64,000 nucleotides of DNA from Roseibium sp. (GCA_017643925.1 JAEPML010000011.1:1-64000), one strand, 5' to 3'. Positions 25,914 to 35,622 are shown, counted from the first letter of the stretch. Numbers and translations: made by a program. Notes: generated by a model from the letters alone, not told the origin.

Positions 25914-26332
25914 TGCGTACAATCATTTTCCGCACCATCGCACCCTATCTCGCGGCTCTCATGGTGCTGTTCTCGATCTTCGTGTTGTTGCGCGGACACA
26001 ACGAGCCGGGGGGCGGTTTCATCGGAGGTCTGATCGCTGCCTCGGCCCTCGCCATTTTCGGTATTGCCTGCGGCGTGGCCTCGGTGCGCCGCGCCATGGT
26101 GTTTCACCCGATGGGGGTGGCGGGCTTCGGCCTCTTCATAGGAGCGTTGGCCGGTATCCTGTCTTTTTTCACCAGCCAGCCATTCATGACCAGCCAGTGG
26201 CTGATCTTCCATATCCAGGACGTGGAGATTGCGCTGTCCACGCCGCTGATCTTTGACATTGGCGTCTATCTGGTGGTTGTCGGGGCGATCGGGTCCATAG
26301 CCCTGGCCCTGGAAGAAAGGGAGAGCGACTGA
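25913..26332 (+). CDS. mrpB: Mrp antiporter subunit B
   Basis: A 139-residue MnhB-type membrane subunit with four predicted helices. The characteristic GHNEPGGGFIGGL motif is present near the N-terminus. Its start overlaps the stop of mrpA by one base (TGATG), implying translational coupling. Confidence 0.95.
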   Translation: MRTIIFRTIAPYLAALMVLFSIFVLLRGHNEPGGGFIGGLIAASALAIFGIACGVASVRRAMVFHPMGVAGFGLFIGALAGILSFFTSQPFMTSQWLIFHIQDVEIALSTPLIFDIGVYLVVVGAIGSIALALEERESD

Positions 26333-26709
26333 TGGAAACCGGCGTTGCCGTTCTGATCGGCCTTTTCTTCTCCGTTGCCGTCTACCTGATGCTTTCCAAG
26401 CAGCTGGTCCGTCTTCTCCTTGGCATTGCGATCCTGGGCAATGCGGTGAACATGCTGATCTTCACAAACGGGCGTTTGACCCGGGAAGTGCCACCGCTCA
26501 TTCCGCCGCATCTGTACACACCTGAGATCGCGACGGCGAACCCGTTGCCTCAGGCCCTGGTGCTGACGGCAATCGTGATTTCATTTTCGTTTTTTGCCTT
26601 CCTGCTGGTGCTGGCCTTCAGGGCCTATCAGGAACTTGGAACTGATGAAGTGAACAAGATGCGTGTTGCCGAACCCGACAACGACCAATCACCGCCACAA
26701 GGGTACTGA
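26332..26709 (+). CDS. mrpC: Mrp antiporter subunit C
   Basis: A 125-residue NuoK-like subunit with three predicted helices. The family segment RLLLGIAILGNAVNMLIF is seen, and the usual PQALVLTAIVISF in the last helix. It overlaps mrpB by one base (TGATG). Confidence 0.95.
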   Translation: METGVAVLIGLFFSVAVYLMLSKQLVRLLLGIAILGNAVNMLIFTNGRLTREVPPLIPPHLYTPEIATANPLPQALVLTAIVISFSFFAFLLVLAFRAYQELGTDEVNKMRVAEPDNDQSPPQGY

Positions 26710-26714
26710 GATTT

Positions 26715-28304
26715 ATGGCTGGTTCTTCCGTTTCCGTCGATCTCACGCAGGCCATGGTCACGGCGCCTGTTGCAGCCGCTGACTGGCTGATTGTCGCGCC
26801 GTCGCTGATCACGATGCTTGGTGGTTCCCTGTGCCTGATGCTGCGCAAGAACACGCAATTGCAGCCCAAGCTTGGCATCGTCTTTCTAGTGCTTCTGGTC
26901 CTGTCCTCGGCCGGTCTGCTCGTTCATGTCCTGAACCATGGTGTCATCACCATGGTCATGGGGGGATGGCTGCCTCCCTTCGGCATTGCCTTTACCGTGG
27001 ATCCACTCGGCGCAACGCTGACCCTGGTCGGTTCAATCGTTGCCCTGTGTGCAGGCATCTACGGTGTGGTGACGGTCGACGGGACCGGCAGACGATATGG
27101 CTTCTATCCGTTCCTGCTGCTGCTCATGACCGGTGTTTGCGGGGCCTTCCTGACCGGTGATGTCTTCAACCTTTACGTCTGGTTTGAAGTCCTGCTGATC
27201 TCGTCCTACGGAATGCTGATCCTCGGGAACGACCGTATTCAGCTTGATGGCGCGGTCAAATACGGCGTGCTCAATCTGGTGGGCACCAACCTGTTCCTGA
27301 TCGCGACAGGTCTGCTTTACGGGATATTCGGAACGCTCAACATGGCTGACATTGCCATGAAAGTCTCGGAGCTGGGCAACCCGGCATCCGGAACGATTGC
27401 AACCGTTGCAGCGCTCTATTTCCTGGCCTTTGCGATGAAGGCGGCAGCGTTTCCTGTCAATTTCTGGCTCCCGGCCTCCTATCACACGCCCAATATCGTG
27501 ATCTCTGCGGTGTTCGCGGGACTCCTGACGAAGGTCGGTGTCTATGCCCTGATCCGGATTTTTGTTCTGATCCTGCCGGAATCCCTGGACTACATGGCCG
27601 ATGTCATCGGACTGGTTGCGATCCTGACGCTTCTGACCGGTGCGCTTGGCGCCCTTGCACAAAGTGAATTGCGCCGCCTGCTCGGATATCTCGTTATCGC
27701 CGGGATCGGTTCCATGCTGGCGGGTGTCGCGATTGGCTCGAACCTCGCAATTTCCGGTGCGATATTCTACGCGGTCCATTCGATCATCGTCATGACGGCG
27801 CTCTATATGGCTGCAGGTGTCATGTTCTATATGGGGGGCTCCTACGATCTGCGCCGCCTCGGCGGGCTTTACCAGCGAAGTGCCGGTTTTGCCGGATTGT
27901 TCCTGGTTCTGGCCTTTGCTGTTTCTGGCCTGCCACCGTTTTCCGGGTTCTGGCCAAAAGTGATGCTGGTTGAAGCGGCATTCGGAGATGGCAGAGCCTG
28001 GCTTGGTGCCGCGATCCTTGTCAGCGGTTTCCTGACCACGCTGGCGATGGGGCGTGTGTGGATCTATGCCTTCTGGCGCGGCGGGCCCGAAGGAACACCA
28101 GACGGGACCGGCGTCGCGGTGTCGGGAGGCGGTGCTGCACAGCTTGGCGGAGCAGCCCCGTGGCTTCCCATGTTTGTTTTGACGGCGCTCATTGTCTATT
28201 TCGGACTGCAGCCGGAGTGGATGATGAACCTTTCCATCGAGGGCGCCGGCGGTGTGCTTGAACCGCGCGGGTACCTTCAATCAGTGTTTGGAGAGCAGGG
28301 ATGA
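26715..28304 (+). CDS. mrpD: Mrp antiporter subunit D
   Basis: A 529-residue NuoN/NuoM-like subunit with about fourteen helices. The ion-translocation features are LYVWFEVLLISSYGML (conserved Glu) and the FAMKAAAFPVNFWLPASYHTPN lysine-containing segment. It starts 5 bases after mrpC and ends overlapping mrpE by 4 bases. Confidence 0.96.
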   Translation: MAGSSVSVDLTQAMVTAPVAAADWLIVAPSLITMLGGSLCLMLRKNTQLQPKLGIVFLVLLVLSSAGLLVHVLNHGVITMVMGGWLPPFGIAFTVDPLGATLTLVGSIVALCAGIYGVVTVDGTGRRYGFYPFLLLLMTGVCGAFLTGDVFNLYVWFEVLLISSYGMLILGNDRIQLDGAVKYGVLNLVGTNLFLIATGLLYGIFGTLNMADIAMKVSELGNPASGTIATVAALYFLAFAMKAAAFPVNFWLPASYHTPNIVISAVFAGLLTKVGVYALIRIFVLILPESLDYMADVIGLVAILTLLTGALGALAQSELRRLLGYLVIAGIGSMLAGVAIGSNLAISGAIFYAVHSIIVMTALYMAAGVMFYMGGSYDLRRLGGLYQRSAGFAGLFLVLAFAVSGLPPFSGFWPKVMLVEAAFGDGRAWLGAAILVSGFLTTLAMGRVWIYAFWRGGPEGTPDGTGVAVSGGGAAQLGGAAPWLPMFVLTALIVYFGLQPEWMMNLSIEGAGGVLEPRGYLQSVFGEQG

Positions 28305-28777
28305 CCAGCCTCTTTCTCATCAACATCCTCCTGGCGCTTGCCTGGGGGGCCGTGACAGGCAACTTCTCCGAGCTCAATCTGGCTTTTGGATTCGTGCTGG
28401 GACTTGGCGCCCTCTACCTGATCCGGGAACAGGTTGGAACGACGGCCTATTTCAAGCGTGTGCAGCAGGGGCTCCAGCTTGCCTTCATGTTTGTTCACGA
28501 GCTGATCCTTTCGGCCTGGCGTGTCGCCATGATCGTGTTGCGGCCCAAGATCGAACTGCAACCCGGCATCATCGCCTTTCCGCTGACGGTTGACCGGGAT
28601 TTCGAGATCACGATGCTGGCCAACCTCATCACATTGACGCCCGGAACCCTGTCGGTTGACGTCTCCGAAGATCGCAAGACGCTTTACGTCCATTGTATTG
28701 ATGTTCCGGACCCACAAGCCACGATCGACGACATCAAGAATGGCTTCGAGCGCAAGATACTGGAGGCATTCCGATGA
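28301..28777 (+). CDS. mrpE: Mrp antiporter subunit E
   Basis: A 158-residue subunit with two N-terminal membrane helices and a cytoplasmic tail, as in MnhE. The tail holds the typical [15 protein letters not shown] and HCIDVPDP. Its ATG overlaps the mrpD stop (ATGA). Confidence 0.95.
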   Translation: MTSLFLINILLALAWGAVTGNFSELNLAFGFVLGLGALYLIREQVGTTAYFKRVQQGLQLAFMFVHELILSAWRVAMIVLRPKIELQPGIIAFPLTVDRDFEITMLANLITLTPGTLSVDVSEDRKTLYVHCIDVPDPQATIDDIKNGFERKILEAFR

Positions 28778-29130
28778 GTGCCCTGGACACGTTTGCCTCG
28801 AATTTTCTGAGCTGGTCCGTGAATGTTTCACTCGGCATTCTGACCGTCGCCTTTTTCCTGATCGTCTATCGCACGGTGAAGGGGCCAAGCCTGCCGGACC
28901 GGGTTGTGGCTCTCGACATGCTGGTGGCCGTCGGGATCGGCTTCATTGCGGCCATCGGGGTCAAGACCGGTTACTACCTCTATATCGATATCGCCATCAC
29001 GCTCGGGCTTGTCGGCTTCCTTGCCACAGTCGCGTTTGCTCGGTTCATCCTGAACCGCGGTACGGCCGGTGACGAGACCATCATGGAAGAGGTGGAAGAA
29101 AGCATTCAACGCAGAGAGTCGGGCCAATGA
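28774..29130 (+). CDS. mrpF: Mrp antiporter subunit F
   Basis: A 118-residue MnhF-type subunit with three helices and the conserved [18 protein letters not shown] segment. Starts in a 4-base ATGA overlap with mrpE. Confidence 0.95.
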   Translation: MSALDTFASNFLSWSVNVSLGILTVAFFLIVYRTVKGPSLPDRVVALDMLVAVGIGFIAAIGVKTGYYLYIDIAITLGLVGFLATVAFARFILNRGTAGDETIMEEVEESIQRRESGQ

Positions 29131-29471
29131 ACGCGATTGTCGAGATTATCACCGGTCTGATGCTCATTTCGGGTGCGGCCTTTGCGTTGGCGGCATCTAT
29201 TGGCTTGATCCGGCTGAAAGATGTCTATATGCGGACACACGCCGCTTCAAAGGCGGGCACGCTGGGCTCCGGTGTCATGCTGCTGGCACTTGCTGTTGAC
29301 GCAGGCACTCTCGGGGTGGTGACACGCGCCGTGGCAGGGGTTGTGTTCTTCCTGCTGACGGCTCCGGTTTCCGCTCATTTGCTCGCAAAAGCGGCCTATG
29401 CGGCGGGGTACCGTCCCTGTGCCGATACCAAAATTGACGCCTTGGCCAAAACTATGCGACCAAAGTCGTAG
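29127..29471 (+). CDS. mrpG: Mrp antiporter subunit G
   Basis: A 114-residue MnhG-type subunit with three helices. The conserved segment [23 protein letters not shown] is present across residues 29-51. It overlaps mrpF by 4 bases and is the last gene of the operon; no obvious terminator hairpin follows. Confidence 0.95.
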   Translation: MNAIVEIITGLMLISGAAFALAASIGLIRLKDVYMRTHAASKAGTLGSGVMLLALAVDAGTLGVVTRAVAGVVFFLLTAPVSAHLLAKAAYAAGYRPCADTKIDALAKTMRPKS

Positions 29472-29793
29472 TTTGGACAAAAAAGTGCCATATGCTGGCC
29501 GCAGAAGTCAGTATGCGGCGCAATACTATGCGTTCATTGTTGGTTTTGGTGCTTGCAGTACAGTCAATATTTGTCGAATTTGATTTATATTGTCACAGTT
29601 CATTTTTTATTTGTTTTCCGGGGTTGTCTGGGAAGGAATGCAGAGATATAAGGCTGTGACGATCACCTGCAAAGTAGAATCGATTTTGAATTCTGGGTCC
29701 GCAAGTAACAGATTGCCTTACTAAACTTCCGGTACAATCAAGTTGCAGGTAATAACGAACGCTATTTTGATATGAGTAGAGAACGGGTGAAAT
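29472..29793. other. Intergenic region upstream of mucR
   Basis: 322 AT-rich bases between mrpG and mucR. I see no coding frame or strong hairpin. It should contain the mucR promoter; MucR proteins commonly bind AT-rich DNA upstream of their own gene, so autoregulation is likely. Confidence 0.55.
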
Positions 29794-30210
29794 ATGACTG
29801 ATAATCCGGTGGATGCAAACCTGATTGACCTTACGGCAGACATCGTGTCAGCCTATGTGAGCAACAACACTGTTGCGTCAACCGATTTGCCAAGCCTGAT
29901 CAACGAAGTACACGGTGCTTTGCAGAGAACCGCGACCGCCTCCAACGAGCCGGAGCCGGAGCCGCTGAAACCTGCTGTGCCGGTCAAGAAGTCGGTAATG
30001 CCCGATTACATTATCTGTCTGGAAGACGGCAAGAAATTCAAGTCCCTCAAACGCCACCTGCGCACGCATTACAGCATGACGCCGGAAGAGTACCGCGAGA
30101 AGTGGGACCTGGCTTCCGATTATCCGATGGTTGCTCCGAACTATGCCGCTGCACGTTCCGAGCTTGCCAAGAAAATGGGTCTGGGCCAGCAGCGCAAGCG
30201 CTCCAAGTAA
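29794..30210 (+). CDS. mucR: MucR/Ros family zinc-finger transcriptional regulator
   Basis: A 138-residue regulator of the Ros/MucR family, which binds AT-rich DNA and controls exopolysaccharide, motility and cell-cycle genes in alphaproteobacteria. The zinc finger is at about residues 75-92 in [18 protein letters not shown]. The second cysteine of classical Ros is replaced by Asp78, giving a Cys-Asp-His-His site as in some MucR paralogues. The following [10 protein letters not shown] is the family hallmark. Strong downstream terminator. Confidence 0.95.
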   Translation: MTDNPVDANLIDLTADIVSAYVSNNTVASTDLPSLINEVHGALQRTATASNEPEPEPLKPAVPVKKSVMPDYIICLEDGKKFKSLKRHLRTHYSMTPEEYREKWDLASDYPMVAPNYAAARSELAKKMGLGQQRKRSK

Positions 30211-30237
30211 AGCCCAGTCAGCTTTATGAAATTCCGA

Positions 30238-30270
30238 GGGCCGCCCAATGGGCGGCCCTTTTGTTTTGTT
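30238..30270 (+). terminator. Rho-independent terminator of mucR
   Basis: A perfect 9-base GC stem (GGGCCGCCC at 30238-30246, GGGCGGCCC at 30250-30258) with the 3-base loop AAT, followed by TTTTGTTTTG. Confidence 0.95.
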
Positions 30271-30306
30271 CGGGATTTCCGCTTAAAGCCTGCTCAACCG
30301 GCTTGT

Positions 30307-31073
30307 TCAGTCAAGCGTCCTGGGTGTGATGTAGCTTCCCATGATGCGTTCAAATTCTCCATTTTCCCTCAGGATGGCCAGTCCGCGATTGAAGGCGTCG
30401 ATGAAGTAAGGCCCGTCATCGATATGCCGCGAGATCAGCAGGTGATAGGACCACGCATAAGTCATGCTTTCCAGATGACGGATCTGCTCTTGTTGCATTT
30501 CGGTCAAATGCTCCTGAACGGCCTGATACCCGCTGGTTTCCAACTCTGGTACGAAATCGACCCGCCCCTCGCCAACATCTGGAAGAGTTGCCGGTTGTTT
30601 GGAACCCGGGCGACAAAGATTGAGCCATCCTCGATGTGTGGAGCGAATTGCCGGCCAAAGGCACTAGCATCCAACGCTCCCATGACTTTGCCTTCCAGGT
30701 CTTCTGGTTTTTGTGCGTCGAGCGGATTGTCGCGGGAGTAGAAGACAACTTCCCGCAGGGTGAACAACAGATCGCTCGGAAGGTAAAGGCGCTCGCGTTC
30801 CGGTGTCAGGACCCACATGAACGTACCGTCCCAGGCTCCCCTTTCCACAAGCATCATTGCTCTGTTCCAAGGGAAGAAGCCATATGCAACCTCTATGCCA
30901 ACCGCTTCGAATGCCTTGGTGACAAGCTCCGATGCAGCACCGAATTCCGGGAGTTTCTCGGATTGATACGGCGCCCATTCACCGTTGGTCAGGCGTATCT
31001 TCGTGGGTTGGTCGCGGGCACCAGCGTTCGTGGTGAAGAAAAGCGTCACGAACAGGACAAGAAGGAGCCTCAT
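30307..31073 (-). pseudogene. Frameshifted periplasmic solute-binding protein (SBP family 3 type)
   Basis: Two minus-strand frames together spell one binding protein of about 255 residues. The first runs from ATG 31073 with a signal peptide (ending NAGARDQ) and family-3 features such as FPWNRAMMLVERGAWDG. At about 30565-30575 homology passes into another frame, reading GEGRVDFVPELETSGYQAV and ending at 30307. One single-base indel explains this. The gene is either freshly inactivated or carries a sequencing error; nothing suggests programmed frameshifting. Proteins of this group often occur without a transporter. Confidence 0.75.
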
Positions 31074-31213
31074 GAAGTCGGTATCCAAGGTTGTAAGTTC
31101 AAAGAGAAAAATGATGGCACGCGTGCCGCCATATTCCAATCTGGACTTCTACCTAGGGGTTTGATTGTATCAAATGCCCTTTAGGGGCGAAGGTTCTGTG
31201 GTCAGGCCGAAAT

Positions 31214-31645
31214 TCAGGCCGCCTCAAGCGCTGCCTGGGCATCTGAACGAATGCGACCGACCATGGATTTGAGGCCGTTTGAGCGCTGGGGGGTGAGATG
31301 CTCCTGCAAACCAAGGGTGCCAAAGATACCTTCGACATCCGTTTGCAGGATCTCTTGAGCCGTTTTTGCGTTGAACAGGCTCGTGACGACGGCGACCAGG
31401 CCTTGAACGATCAGGGCGTCGCTGTCCCCCCGGAAGGTCAGCACCGGCGCGCCGTCGGGACCTGGGCTCACCGACGTGATCAGCCAGACTTGCGAGACGC
31501 ATCCGCGGACCTTGTTGGCATCGACACGCTCTGCATCGCTGAGCGGAGGCAGTTCCTTGCCGAGATCGATGAGATATTTGTAGCGATCCTCCCAATCGTC
31601 GAGGAATTCGAAGGTTTCGAGAATTTCGCTGAAGGCTGTTGTCAT
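31214..31645 (-). CDS. sufE: SufE family cysteine desulfurase activator
   Basis: A 143-residue SufE protein, which takes sulfur from the SufS desulfurase persulfide during Fe-S cluster assembly. The active-site Cys49 is in VRGCVSQVWL. Other family features are the early FLDDWEDRYKYLIDLG and the C-terminal LTPQRSNGLKSM. The ATG at 31645 matches the family N-terminus. No other suf genes are in the window. Confidence 0.95.
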   Translation of the reverse strand: MTTAFSEILETFEFLDDWEDRYKYLIDLGKELPPLSDAERVDANKVRGCVSQVWLITSVSPGPDGAPVLTFRGDSDALIVQGLVAVVTSLFNAKTAQEILQTDVEGIFGTLGLQEHLTPQRSNGLKSMVGRIRSDAQAALEAA

Positions 31646-31719
31646 GATACCGGTCTTTGAACGTCCTGTTTCGCCTTCATATAGCCTCTGGACCGGATGT
31701 TGCAAATTCCGCCGCAATA

Positions 31720-31763
31720 AAAAAAACGCCGCAGATGGAATGGGCAGCAATCCATCTACGGCG
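31720..31763 (-). terminator. Rho-independent terminator of the DUF5330 gene
   Basis: A 13-position stem (31727-31739 with 31751-31763, one G-T pair on the minus strand) followed on the minus strand by a run of T residues. Located upstream of sufE and downstream of the DUF5330 gene. Confidence 0.85.
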
Positions 31764-31892
31764 CAGCGGTAAGGTCCGCCAAAGTCAAACTGTCGTCGCG
31801 ATGCTAGCAAGCATCATCGCTCCAGCGGGGTGCAAGTGGCTGTTTTGACATTCTGGAGATCAGTTGAGTTGAAGCAGCCGGGTGCTCAGGTT

Positions 31893-32327
31893 TTAACCCG
31901 AGCGGGGTTTGGGCCGTGGCACCGGCCCAAAGGCAGTTTCCAGCACAGGTGCATCTTGCGTTGCCGAAACTGATGCGGTGCTGGAAAAACTTTGAGAGGA
32001 TTGAACTGTCTCGGTCGAAGCAGGTGCGTCTGCTAGCTGACCGGGACGCTGCGAAGTGTCCTGAACCTGTGCTCCGAAATACTCGTAGACTATGCGCGCG
32101 CCATTTGCCGCTCTGTGTCCAATCGCGGTTATCGCATCGCCACCGGTTTCGCATGCCTGCGGATTGCGCTGGCAGAACCCACCAATGTCGGAGACGGTTG
32201 CCTGTGCTGCAATAAACGCGGACACAGGATTTACCTGTTCTTCTGGCTTGCTCTCGTAGTCCGATCCAAGCGGAATCAACGCAAGCACCAGTGTGAGCCA
32301 AAAGGCCGTTCTCAAGAGAAATAACAT
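31893..32327 (-). CDS. DUF5330 domain protein
   Basis: A 144-residue small protein with an N-terminal membrane or signal segment (about residues 5-20), a conserved block VNPVSAFIAAQATVSDIGGFCQRNPQACETG (about 31-61) and a Ser/Thr/Gln-rich, probably disordered tail. This block defines DUF5330 proteins of Rhizobiales-like bacteria; function unknown. Two cysteines in FCQRNPQAC could pair. Confidence 0.85.
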   Translation of the reverse strand: MLFLLRTAFWLTLVLALIPLGSDYESKPEEQVNPVSAFIAAQATVSDIGGFCQRNPQACETGGDAITAIGHRAANGARIVYEYFGAQVQDTSQRPGQLADAPASTETVQSSQSFSSTASVSATQDAPVLETAFGPVPRPKPRSG

Positions 32328-32653
32328 GTCGCTACCCAATTTCAGTTCAATCGTGCGCACCGTTTGTGCCGGTGGTGCGCTTGTTATGGTGGCACCGTAG
32401 CAAGGACATTCGAATGTCACGTTGAACGTTGCGGGGCAATTTTCGTAAAATAAAACAGGAATTTAAGGCGTATTTTCTCAAAATTTGATTCAAGTTTTAG
32501 CTATTTTCTGACAACCGATTGAAAGGACCGGATTTTTTTGTTTTTTTCGGCACTTTGGAAACATCCTTTATCGTTCCTTAAGTGCTCGCAGCCAGAATGA
32601 TCCCATCAGAGGTGTCAGCGGCAACGTCCGTATCTGTGGTGTGGTAGTGAAGC
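32328..32653. other. AT-rich divergent intergenic region
   Basis: 326 bases between the DUF5330 gene and the kinase-like gene, markedly AT-rich at 32430-32570. I see no coding frame; it presumably carries both promoters. No clear CtrA box was found here. Confidence 0.5.
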
Positions 32654-34408
32654 GTGCGTAACTTGTTGAGTTGTATTAGTAATTTCATGAGTAGCTGGAG
32701 TGCTCGCATCGAGGGCATGATTCATCCCGGCGCTGCCTCAGACGCGTTTTTGCTGCCACTGCACAGAAATTTCCTGATCTTCTGTTTTGCGAGCGGTGCC
32801 GGGGCACTGCTTGTCTTGCCGCTCCACCTTGCGCTGGCTGGCCCGCCGCAAATTGCAGTGCTGCTCGTTCTGGCATGGATGTTGAGCCAGTGGCCCCTGG
32901 CGCTGTACCTCTCCCAATCGGGCAATATTGACCGAGCTGTCGGGGTGTCGGCCTCTCTTTTTGCCTGTTTCCTGGCAGGAATCTGCATGTTGACGGGTGG
33001 TTTGGGGTCTTTTGCGTTGCCCTGGTTGCTTGTTCCTCCCATCGAGGCGGCATTCTCCACCCGGAAGAAAACAGCAATCAGTGTCACCGCAATAAGCGCG
33101 GCACTGCTGGCGCTCATTGCCGCTGTGCATTACTCGATGCCGGTCGAGCAGGGAGCTCAGACCGAAATTCGGTTCCTGGCGATTGCAGCTGCGTTGATCT
33201 ATTTCGGTGTTCTGGCCCTGAGGGTGGCTGCGGACCGGAACCGTGCCCGGCGCAAGGTTGCCTCGGCGGACATGAAACGGCAGCTGATCAGCCAGAGCGT
33301 TTCGGATGTTTTTTGTGAAATCGATCCGGAAGGTGAGATCCGGATCGCCGGTGGCCCGGTTTCCGACTATTTCGGATCAACCTCGGCAGTGGGCAGCGAG
33401 GATTGGCTGTTCCAGCGCCTTCATGTCGCTGACAGACCGCTTTATTTGACCAGGCTCTCCGATACGCGTCTGAGCGGTGCAGCGTTCTCTTTTGAGGTCC
33501 GGATGCGTGTCGGGTCATCGCTGCCTGGCGAAGAGGGGCAGGCCGAATATCGCCGGGTAGAGATGCAGCTCCGTGCCCTGCAAACGGGAGATGGGTCAAC
33601 AGGCACTGACAAGACCAGGATCTTTTTGAAGATCAGCCTTCCCGATGAGAACACAGGCGAGCAGGGAAGGGTCTACGGGTCGGAGGCACAGGTCGACAAG
33701 ACCGACAGAATTTCCCGTGCGATTGTTGAGGGGGCCAATTCCGAGGCTGCGGATGCGCTCTCCCGGATCGACCTTCAAACAGAGCATCTTTGCAAATTGG
33801 CAGACGCAGGCGATTTCTCGACTCTAAGAGATGTTGCGCAGTTGATTGGCGAGACGAGCAAATCCTGCGTCGATACGCTTGATCTGTCCTCTCGTTTCAA
33901 TACTGAAAGCGCCAATGATGCCGGTCCCAATTATGAAACGGTCGATCTGGAGTCACTTCTGCGCAGGAGCGCCGAGCTCATTCATTCGTTTCAGCAGCTG
34001 CGCAATGTCGAGATCGAATTTCCGGCGCAAACCCGTCTGCCTGAAATCCTCGCAGACGAGGATCTGATGCAAAAGGCTCTGGTTTTTGTTCTCTATGAAA
34101 TTGCCGAGAGCGCGGGGAATTGTGCCAGGATAACGGTGACGTTGCACGAGCAAAACGCGAACGCGGAACTGACATTTGGGGTGTGCAACCGCGCGTCCAG
34201 TCTCAGCTGGAACGCTGCAGGATCGCGAGCGGTTTTCGAATTTGCAAATGAGCTGTTGGAGCGCACAGGTGCCGCAGTCGAGATCCAGTCGACGCTCGGA
34301 CACGGGGACACCGTTGTCCTGCGGTTGCCGAAACGGACACGCAAACAGGTTCCAACACACTCCCAGGTCAGCGACTTCGATCGTCAGCCTATGGCGAAAT
34401 CGGCGTAG
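32654..34408 (+). CDS. Degenerate DivJ-like membrane histidine kinase
   Basis: A 584-residue protein (573 if the ATG at 32687 is used; the GTG at 32654 is tentative). Order: about six membrane helices (residues 40-195), a PAS-like domain (SQSVSDVFCEIDPEGEIRI onwards), a helical DHp-like region and an ATPase-like C-terminus. The DHp region reads ADALSRIDLQTEHL with no HELRTP phospho-acceptor motif, the N-box reads ALVFVLYEIAES without the usual Asn, and only a weak late G-box (GHGDTVVLRLP) remains. It is probably a pseudokinase acting as scaffold or regulator. The next gene starts 6 bases after its stop. Confidence 0.75.
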   Translation: MRNLLSCISNFMSSWSARIEGMIHPGAASDAFLLPLHRNFLIFCFASGAGALLVLPLHLALAGPPQIAVLLVLAWMLSQWPLALYLSQSGNIDRAVGVSASLFACFLAGICMLTGGLGSFALPWLLVPPIEAAFSTRKKTAISVTAISAALLALIAAVHYSMPVEQGAQTEIRFLAIAAALIYFGVLALRVAADRNRARRKVASADMKRQLISQSVSDVFCEIDPEGEIRIAGGPVSDYFGSTSAVGSEDWLFQRLHVADRPLYLTRLSDTRLSGAAFSFEVRMRVGSSLPGEEGQAEYRRVEMQLRALQTGDGSTGTDKTRIFLKISLPDENTGEQGRVYGSEAQVDKTDRISRAIVEGANSEAADALSRIDLQTEHLCKLADAGDFSTLRDVAQLIGETSKSCVDTLDLSSRFNTESANDAGPNYETVDLESLLRRSAELIHSFQQLRNVEIEFPAQTRLPEILADEDLMQKALVFVLYEIAESAGNCARITVTLHEQNANAELTFGVCNRASSLSWNAAGSRAVFEFANELLERTGAAVEIQSTLGHGDTVVLRLPKRTRKQVPTHSQVSDFDRQPMAKSA

Positions 34409-34414
34409 GGGATC

Positions 34415-35161
34415 ATGGCAAAGGCTAAGAAAAAAGCGACGGCCTCGAAAGGCAACGAGACCTTCATGGCGAGGGCCGGTCATGTCGCTTTCGACAATCC
34501 GGTGGGGGCTGGCGGCGCCGTCGTAATGGGATTGACGGCGTGTCTGATCATCGCAAATGCCCTGGGGTTGCAGCAGGGACGGCATCCGGCTCCGCTGTTT
34601 TCAACACGAGACGGCACCGATACCGTTCAACTGCCCGAACCGGATGGACGTCGTGGAGACGTTCAAATTCAGGAGATCTCCACGCTTGTTCTGGACCTTC
34701 AGATCTCCCTGCGGAAAATCGGTCTTTACGAGGGGCCGCTTGACGGGTTGAACGGACCCGACACCGAACGCGCCATTCGGTCTTTTGAACGCAGGACCGG
34801 GCAGATCGAGACCGGCAAGGCAAGCGAAAGCCTTCTTGCTCTTATTCATATGCATGGTGAGGCGACCGTAACTCAACAGACGCCCGTGCCACGCAGAAAG
34901 CCGCGGTTCTCTGGAACGACAGCTGCAAAACCGGGCGAGGCGATCCCACCGGTGGATGCGGACCCCAGACTCCAGAGAGTCCAGAAGACCCTCTCCGATC
35001 TTGGCTATGGACCTTTGAAGGCTGATGGTGTGCTTGGGTCCAATACAGCGGATGCCATCAAGCGGTTCGAGCTCGACCGGGGCTTGCCTCTGACAGGCGA
35101 ACTGGGTCCCAAGGTGATCGAGAACCTGGAAATGGTCAGCGGCGTCACGATTTCGGGCTGA
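34415..35161 (+). CDS. Membrane-anchored peptidoglycan-binding domain protein
   Basis: A 248-residue protein with a lysine-rich start, one membrane helix (about residues 32-50) and two PG_binding_1 repeats, one with ISLRKIGLYEGPLDGLNGPDTERAIRSFE and a second with LSDLGYGPLKADGVLGSNTADAIKRFE. It probably anchors in the inner membrane and touches the cell wall. It lies 6 bases after the kinase-like gene, so the two are in one operon. Confidence 0.87.
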   Translation: MAKAKKKATASKGNETFMARAGHVAFDNPVGAGGAVVMGLTACLIIANALGLQQGRHPAPLFSTRDGTDTVQLPEPDGRRGDVQIQEISTLVLDLQISLRKIGLYEGPLDGLNGPDTERAIRSFERRTGQIETGKASESLLALIHMHGEATVTQQTPVPRRKPRFSGTTAAKPGEAIPPVDADPRLQRVQKTLSDLGYGPLKADGVLGSNTADAIKRFELDRGLPLTGELGPKVIENLEMVSGVTISG

Positions 35162-35241
35162 TTGCCCGGCACCTGAATATGGCGTAGACCATCGTGATAC
35201 GTGCCCGTTCACAGGGCTCCGGATGATTTTCAGCAAGCAAA

Positions 35242-35622
35242 ATGACACGCCTTACTTCAGAATTCTTTGTCAGTTCCCTTGTGCGGCGCATCTTTTCAGA
35301 AGGTGGCTTCGCAGCTGTTTCCAAAAAAGGTGCCCTGGAGGCGGGGGCGATATTCGTGTCCGTCGATCGCCTTGATAACTCCTACGACCTCTATGGTCCT
35401 GCACCTCAGGCCATGTTTGTCGAACTCAAGCAGGGGCGGCTTTTCGAGAAGATCCTGGAAGGGGTTGGGAATGACCAAGTCCAGGAGCGCCTGCAGTCCG
35501 AAGCACGTATGGACCCGGATTACTGGCTTGTTGAAATAGAGGCACGTGACGGCGCAGTCGATTTGCCGGTTGCAGAAGAAGAGGATCCGGGCCCGACCGC
35601 GTCGAACCTATTCCGCTTTTGA
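35242..35622 (+). CDS. DUF1491 family protein
   Basis: A 126-residue protein with the DUF1491 hallmark RLTSEFFVSSLVRRIFSEGGFAAVSKKGALEAGAIF at the N-terminus and a DPDYWLVEIE segment near the end. Found almost only in alphaproteobacteria; function unknown. It follows the PG-binding gene on the same strand and overlaps by 15 bases, tail to tail, with the DUF2336 gene. Confidence 0.9.
   Translation: MTRLTSEFFVSSLVRRIFSEGGFAAVSKKGALEAGAIFVSVDRLDNSYDLYGPAPQAMFVELKQGRLFEKILEGVGNDQVQERLQSEARMDPDYWLVEIEARDGAVDLPVAEEEDPGPTASNLFRF

Noticed and set aside
23541..25922. Long minus-strand open frame of 793 codons opposite mrpA
   Set aside because: Its composition is repetitive in Gln, His, Arg and Asp and it mirrors the strongly coding mrpA strand; no ribosome site and no family.
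27033..28280. Minus-strand open frame opposite mrpD
   Set aside because: Shadow of mrpD, with antisense-type Arg/Gln/Glu composition.
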